A stretch of DNA of 64,000 bases from CAVVAY01 sp963746465 (GTDB lineage: Bacteria > Actinomycetota > Actinomycetes > JACCUZ01). Where the stretch lies: contig CAVVAY010000005.1 of NCBI GenBank assembly GCA_963746465.1, forward strand, positions 62,001-126,000, given 5' to 3'. Under the pieces are notes generated by a model, which saw nothing but the letters and a program-made list of their open reading frames with translations, was not told where the DNA came from and searched no databases. Shown here piece after piece: positions 60,283 to 64,000 of the stretch. Made by a program: the position numbers and the translations under genes. Numbering within the stretch: position 1 is the stretch's first letter; every line of letters begins with the position of its first letter.

Positions 60283-62793
60283 ATGTTCGGACGCAGCAAC
60301 AAGCGCAGGCACACCCGGCGCAGCCTGGCACTGACAAGCCTGCTCGGGCTGCTCGTGCTCGGAACGGGCGCGAGCGCGGCGCAGGCCGCACTGACCGCGG
60401 TCGGGCCGCTCGATCCCAACACGGGCTTCCCGACGTACTTCCAGGATGCCCAGAACACGCGCTTGGCGCTGTGCCTCGATCCGACGGGCGGGCTCTGCCT
60501 GACCAGCGTGCCCGGCACGCCGTCGGTCCCCGACAACTTCCCCGCCGACGCCGAGGCTTTCTGGTTCAACGCCAGCGCCGAGATCGACAGCGGCGGCGTC
60601 CAAGGTCGCCTCGTGCAGGCCGTCGAGGCGGCGTTCGCCAACGGCGACGTCGTCGACGGCGAGCAGATCGGCTTCGCGCGCATCCGCATCCGCATCGACG
60701 GGCTCAGGCCCAGCACGAACACCTCGATCGCCAACTACACGGTGACCTACCCCTACGGGCGGCAGGTCATCGCGGCCGATGGGGACGGCGTGATCAACGT
60801 CACGAGCGACGTCGGCTGCTTCGACACGCCCAACTGCGACTTCTCCCGCGTGCTCAACGGCGCCGTCGGGCCGTTCCTGCGATGGGACCCGGCCGTCGGC
60901 CCGGCCGCGCCCGCCGGCTACATCGGCGACCCGAACGTCGATCATCGCGTCATCGGCAGCCCCAACGCCACGAACTTCTTCCGCATCGAGGGCCCCGGCC
61001 TGCCGGGCGGCGTCCTGACCACCGACCTCTTCAGCGTCCAGGGCAAGATCGCCCCGAACGCCCCGCCGCCGCCGCCTCCGGCGCCGACGGCTGTCTTTGA
61101 CCCGACGAGCGTGGACTTCGGCAGCGTGCCGGTGACCCAGACCAGCGCGACCCGGACCGTGCAGGTGAGCAACGGCGGCAACGCGCCGCTGAACATCTCC
61201 AACGTCGCGCTCGTCAACGCGGGCGCGAACTTCAACATCGTCAGCAACACCTGCACCGCACCGGTCGCGGCAGGGGGGAGCTGCGCGGTCGGCGTGACAT
61301 TCTCGCCCCAGGCCTCCGGCGGTTTCTCCGCACAGTTGCGCTTCACGGACAACGCGGGGACCGGGACGCAGAATGTCGGGCTCAGCGGCGTCGGCACCGC
61401 CGCCCCCGGCCCCGGTGCGGTCGTGTCGCCCACGACGGTGCAGTTCCCCGCGACGCAGGTGAACACGACGAGTCCCGCGCAGCAGGTGACGTTGACGAAC
61501 AACGGCAACGCCCCGCTGACGATCACGTCGGTCGCCGTCCTGCCCACGGGCAGTGACTTCGCGATCTCCAACAACGCCTGCGGGAGCTCGCTGGCGGCGC
61601 AGGCGAGCTGCACGGTCAGCGTGACGTTCACGCCGACAGCAGCAGCCGCGCGGTCCGCGACGTTGCGGTTCACGGACAACGCCCCGAGCGGCACGCAGGA
61701 CGTGACCCTCAACGGCACGGGCACCCAGGCGCCGCCGCCACCGGCCCCCGGTGCGGTCGTGTCGCCCACGACGGTGCAGTTCCCCGCGACGCAGGTCAAC
61801 ACGACGAGTCCCGCGCAGCAGGTGACGTTGACGAACAACGGCAACGCCCCGCTGACGATCACGTCGGTCGCCGTCCTGCCCACGGGCAGTGACTTCGCGA
61901 TCTCCAACAACGCCTGCGGGAGCTCGCTGGCGGCGCAGGCGAGCTGCACGGTCAGCGTGACGTTCACGCCGACAGCAGCAGCCGCGCGGTCCGCGACGTT
62001 GCGGTTCACGGACAACGCCCCGAGCGGCACGCAGGACGTGACCCTGAACGGCACGGGCACCGCGGCGCCGCCGCCACCGGCCCCGAACGCGAGCGTGTCC
62101 CCGACGAGCATCGCGTTCCCCGCGACGGTCCTGGGTGACGCGACGACGCCAAGGTCGGTGACGCTCACGAACAGCGGCAACGCGCCGCTGACGGTCTCGG
62201 ATGTCTCGATCGCGGGCGCCGACCCGAACTACACGGTCTCGAGCAACAGCTGCACGACCGGCCCGGTCGCGGCGAACGGGGGAACCTGCCAGGTGACGGT
62301 CGTGTTCAACCCGCAGTCCGTCGGCGCGCACCCGGCGACGCTGCGGTTCACCGACAACGCCGCGAGCGGCACGCAGGACGTCGCCCTCACCGGCACCGGT
62401 CTGCCGATCCCGCCGCCGCCGCCGCCGCAGAACGGTCAGCCCGGGCTCGGCGTGAACCCGACGTTCCTGGACTTCGGCAACCAGTCGGTGCTCCTGAGCA
62501 TCCTGCTGCCGCCGAACCGGCGACCGCTGACGGTCACGAACACGGGCGACGCTCCGCTGACGATCAACGGGCTGTCGGTCTCCGGGCCGCAGGGCTCGGA
62601 CTTCACGATCGAGTCCACGGACTGCTCTGGCGCCACGCTCGCGCCAGGGGCGACGTGCACGGTCAACATGGCGTTCCGCGCGGGGCTGCTCGGCCTCGGG
62701 TCGCGCAACGGCGTGCTCACGATCGCGTCCAACGCGCCGGCTCCGGGCGGTCTCAGGTCCGTCCCGCTGTTCGGCAACGGGACGGTGCTCTAG
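60283..62793 (+). CDS. Secreted choice-of-anchor D/ASH-repeat protein
   Basis: 836 residues. Signal peptide after a basic start (SLALTSLLGLLVLGTGASAAQA). Residues about 35-260 form a unique N-terminal domain (LDPNTGFPTYFQDAQNTRLALCLDP, then a Tyr-rich strand region). Residues about 265-835 are five ASH/choice-of-anchor D domains of about 110 residues, each with VDFG-type start, LTNNGNAPLTI, a C-x(10)-C pair and LRFTDNA ... GTG end, joined by Pro-rich linkers. ATG 60283 has GGGGGA 3 nt upstream. Such proteins are surface scaffolds; the target is unknown. Confidence 0.85.
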   Translation: MFGRSNKRRHTRRSLALTSLLGLLVLGTGASAAQAALTAVGPLDPNTGFPTYFQDAQNTRLALCLDPTGGLCLTSVPGTPSVPDNFPADAEAFWFNASAEIDSGGVQGRLVQAVEAAFANGDVVDGEQIGFARIRIRIDGLRPSTNTSIANYTVTYPYGRQVIAADGDGVINVTSDVGCFDTPNCDFSRVLNGAVGPFLRWDPAVGPAAPAGYIGDPNVDHRVIGSPNATNFFRIEGPGLPGGVLTTDLFSVQGKIAPNAPPPPPPAPTAVFDPTSVDFGSVPVTQTSATRTVQVSNGGNAPLNISNVALVNAGANFNIVSNTCTAPVAAGGSCAVGVTFSPQASGGFSAQLRFTDNAGTGTQNVGLSGVGTAAPGPGAVVSPTTVQFPATQVNTTSPAQQVTLTNNGNAPLTITSVAVLPTGSDFAISNNACGSSLAAQASCTVSVTFTPTAAAARSATLRFTDNAPSGTQDVTLNGTGTQAPPPPAPGAVVSPTTVQFPATQVNTTSPAQQVTLTNNGNAPLTITSVAVLPTGSDFAISNNACGSSLAAQASCTVSVTFTPTAAAARSATLRFTDNAPSGTQDVTLNGTGTAAPPPPAPNASVSPTSIAFPATVLGDATTPRSVTLTNSGNAPLTVSDVSIAGADPNYTVSSNSCTTGPVAANGGTCQVTVVFNPQSVGAHPATLRFTDNAASGTQDVALTGTGLPIPPPPPPQNGQPGLGVNPTFLDFGNQSVLLSILLPPNRRPLTVTNTGDAPLTINGLSVSGPQGSDFTIESTDCSGATLAPGATCTVNMAFRAGLLGLGSRNGVLTIASNAPAPGGLRSVPLFGNGTVL
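61412..62062 (+). repeat. Two near-identical 336-bp-period ASH repeats
   Basis: Segments 61412-61726 and 61748-62062 differ at only about two positions by eye (CAGGTG/CAGGTC, CTCAAC/CTGAAC). This indicates a recent duplication or gene conversion within the ASH gene. Confidence 0.85.
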
Positions 62794-62802
62794 GAGTTGG
62801 CA

Positions 62803-62834
62803 CGCGCCGGGCCCGCGACCGCGGGTCCGGCGCG
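62803..62834. terminator. Bidirectional terminator-like hairpin
   Basis: CGCGCCGGGCCCGC 62803-62816 and GCGGGTCCGGCGCG 62821-62834 pair over 14 bp with one G-T and a GACC loop, between the ASH gene and metH, which converge. Confidence 0.6.
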
Positions 62835-62867
62835 TCGTCGTTGCCGCGTCGAGGCGCGGCAGGTGGG

Positions 62868-64000
62868 TCAGGCCCGCGCGTCGGCGGTCAGCGCGGGCTC
62901 GTCCTCGGGCGGCCCATCGCCGGGATCCTGGTCGCGGCGCTGCGTCGCGTCGCGGTCGGAGCCGGCGATGATGTCGTCCGGCGCCTTGTCCTTGGGCAGG
63001 AAGCCGGACTTCATCCCGAAGTAGACGGCCTGCGGGTGGTGCACGACGATCGCGAGCGTGGACTGCTCGGGCTCGACGGCGAAGCCGCCGGTGAGCGTGA
63101 GCCCGATCGCGGGCGCGTCGAGCAGGCGGTAGACCTTCTCGTGCTCGGACTGGTCCGGGCACGCCGGGTAGCCCCAGGAGTAGCGCCGTCCCTCGGTCGC
63201 CCCGATGCCGAGGTCGCTGCGGACCTTCGAGTGCAGCCACTCGGCCGAGCCCTCGGCCGATTGGACGCCGAGGCCGTGCGTGAAGAGCTGCTCGGCGAAC
63301 TCGCCCTCGGCCTCGAGCCTCGTGATGACCTCGGTCACCTCCGGGCCGACGGTCACGGCCTGCAGCGCGACCACGTCGAGCTCGGCGCTCTCCTTCGGGC
63401 GGAAGAAGTCGGCGAGGCAGATGCGCGAATGCGCGGGCTGGCGCGGGAAGACGAGACGCTCGAGCACCGTCTCGCGATCCTCGGGGTCGAGCACGACGAC
63501 CTCGTTGCCCTCGCTGTAGCAGGGGAAGTAGCCCAGCCGCGCGCGCGGATGCAGGTAGTCCTGCTCGCGCCACATGCGCTCGAGGCGCGGCTGGAAGTCC
63601 TCGTCGACGAGCTTGCGCCACTTCTCGCCCTTCACGCCGCGCCCGCCCCAGTGCAGCTTGAACAGCACGTGGGTGTCGAGGTGGGGGTAGATCTCGTCGA
63701 GCGGGACCGGGATCTCGCGCGCGCCCCAGAACGGCGGCTCGGGGACCGGGACGTCGGTCCGCGCCTCCGAGCGCACGCTGTCGTCGTTCGTGATGAGCGG
63801 CGCCGGGTCCTTGCCGTGCAGGCGGAAGTGCTCGGCCGCGGCGCGGGTCTTGGCCACGAGCGCCGTCCGCGCCTGCTCGTCGATGAGCTGGTCCATCTTG
63901 TTGAGCCCCTCGAAGGCGTCCTTGCAGTAGAAGACGCCGGGCTCGTAGATGTCGTCGGAGGCCTTGCCCTTGGGGTACAGCGCGCGCAGCCCGAAGTCGC
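62868..64000 (-). CDS. metH: Cobalamin-dependent methionine synthase, C-terminal part
   Basis: The frame is open to the right edge, so the start lies outside the window. The 377 visible residues are the reactivation (AdoMet-binding) domain: FFRPKESAELDVVALQAVTVG, AEWLHSKVRSDLG, RRYSWGYPACPDQSEHEKVYRLL with the R-x4-GYPACP SAM motif, and LTLTGGFAVEPEQSTLAIVVHHPQA. This domain uses SAM and a reductase to restore oxidised cobalamin. A charged tail of about 35 residues follows. The catalytic and cobalamin domains must lie upstream of 64000. Confidence 0.92.
   Translation of the reverse strand, partial: DFGLRALYPKGKASDDIYEPGVFYCKDAFEGLNKMDQLIDEQARTALVAKTRAAAEHFRLHGKDPAPLITNDDSVRSEARTDVPVPEPPFWGAREIPVPLDEIYPHLDTHVLFKLHWGGRGVKGEKWRKLVDEDFQPRLERMWREQDYLHPRARLGYFPCYSEGNEVVVLDPEDRETVLERLVFPRQPAHSRICLADFFRPKESAELDVVALQAVTVGPEVTEVITRLEAEGEFAEQLFTHGLGVQSAEGSAEWLHSKVRSDLGIGATEGRRYSWGYPACPDQSEHEKVYRLLDAPAIGLTLTGGFAVEPEQSTLAIVVHHPQAVYFGMKSGFLPKDKAPDDIIAGSDRDATQRRDQDPGDGPPEDEPALTADARA

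Overview
This is a contiguous stretch of very GC-rich, gene-dense bacterial chromosome with strong G/C third-codon bias. Frequent GTG starts, ATGA/GTGA stop-start overlaps and TANNNT-type -10 boxes a few bases before start codons point to an actinobacterium. A short secreted protein opening with the TSKQIRNGTIQ motif, an abundance of fatty acyl-CoA genes, a BKACE enzyme, Holin-X/DUF3618/DUF4235 proteins and HemQ fit the class Thermoleophilia (Solirubrobacterales). That placement is inference from gene content. I saw no rRNA, tRNA, CRISPR array, transposase or phage module.

Layout. 1-5.6 kb: end of a spermidine-synthase-like gene, a DUF2071 gene, the biotin operon bioB-bioF-bioD (minus strand), a crotonase and a free-standing biotin carboxyl carrier. 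5.6-10.3 kb: GT2 glycosyltransferase, a small unknown protein, an HD-GYP protein with a degenerate GGDEF domain, glycerol kinase and a PlsC-like acyltransferase. 10.3-16.2 kb: MFS exporter, secreted beta-propeller/RTX protein, cupin and two divergent SDR genes with a TetR-type palindrome between them. 16.2-24.6 kb: a copper-oxidase island. It holds a three-gene cupredoxin / multicopper oxidase / cupredoxin operon broken by many frameshifts, an intact acyl-CoA dehydrogenase, a copC-copD fusion with one frameshift, an intact Tat-exported multicopper oxidase and a tatA gene overlapping it. 24.7-30.7 kb: an acyl-CoA module (crotonase, arginase-family protein, carboxyltransferase, BKACE, alpha-methylacyl-CoA racemase, MerR regulator). 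30.7-38.7 kb: GNAT, membrane and secreted proteins, a nitrilase-TetR pair under the same palindrome as the SDR pair, a run of small envelope proteins and an AI-2E-type transporter. 38.9-43.8 kb: three TasA-like secreted proteins, the last of 1,282 residues with exact 654-bp repeats. 43.8-49.4 kb: a DegV - two dehydrogenases - mtnA operon, divergent from an S55-like secreted protein. 49.4-53.1 kb: iron-sulfur and heme genes (CGFS glutaredoxin, BolA, A-type carrier, GAF protein, FNR, HemQ). 53.1-62.8 kb: envelope genes including a GT4-flippase fusion, an internally duplicated membrane protein and an ASH-repeat secreted protein. The window ends inside metH.

The most interesting signals outside ordinary genes are these. 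(1) A two-copy, two-hairpin intergenic element at 369-428 and 49435-49493 (minus) shows compensatory changes in its stem and lies between convergent genes both times. (2) Leaderless-type promoters occur at about a dozen genes. (3) Disabling indels are concentrated in the copper genes while neighbouring genes stay intact. (4) A shared TetR operator sequence links two distant loci.
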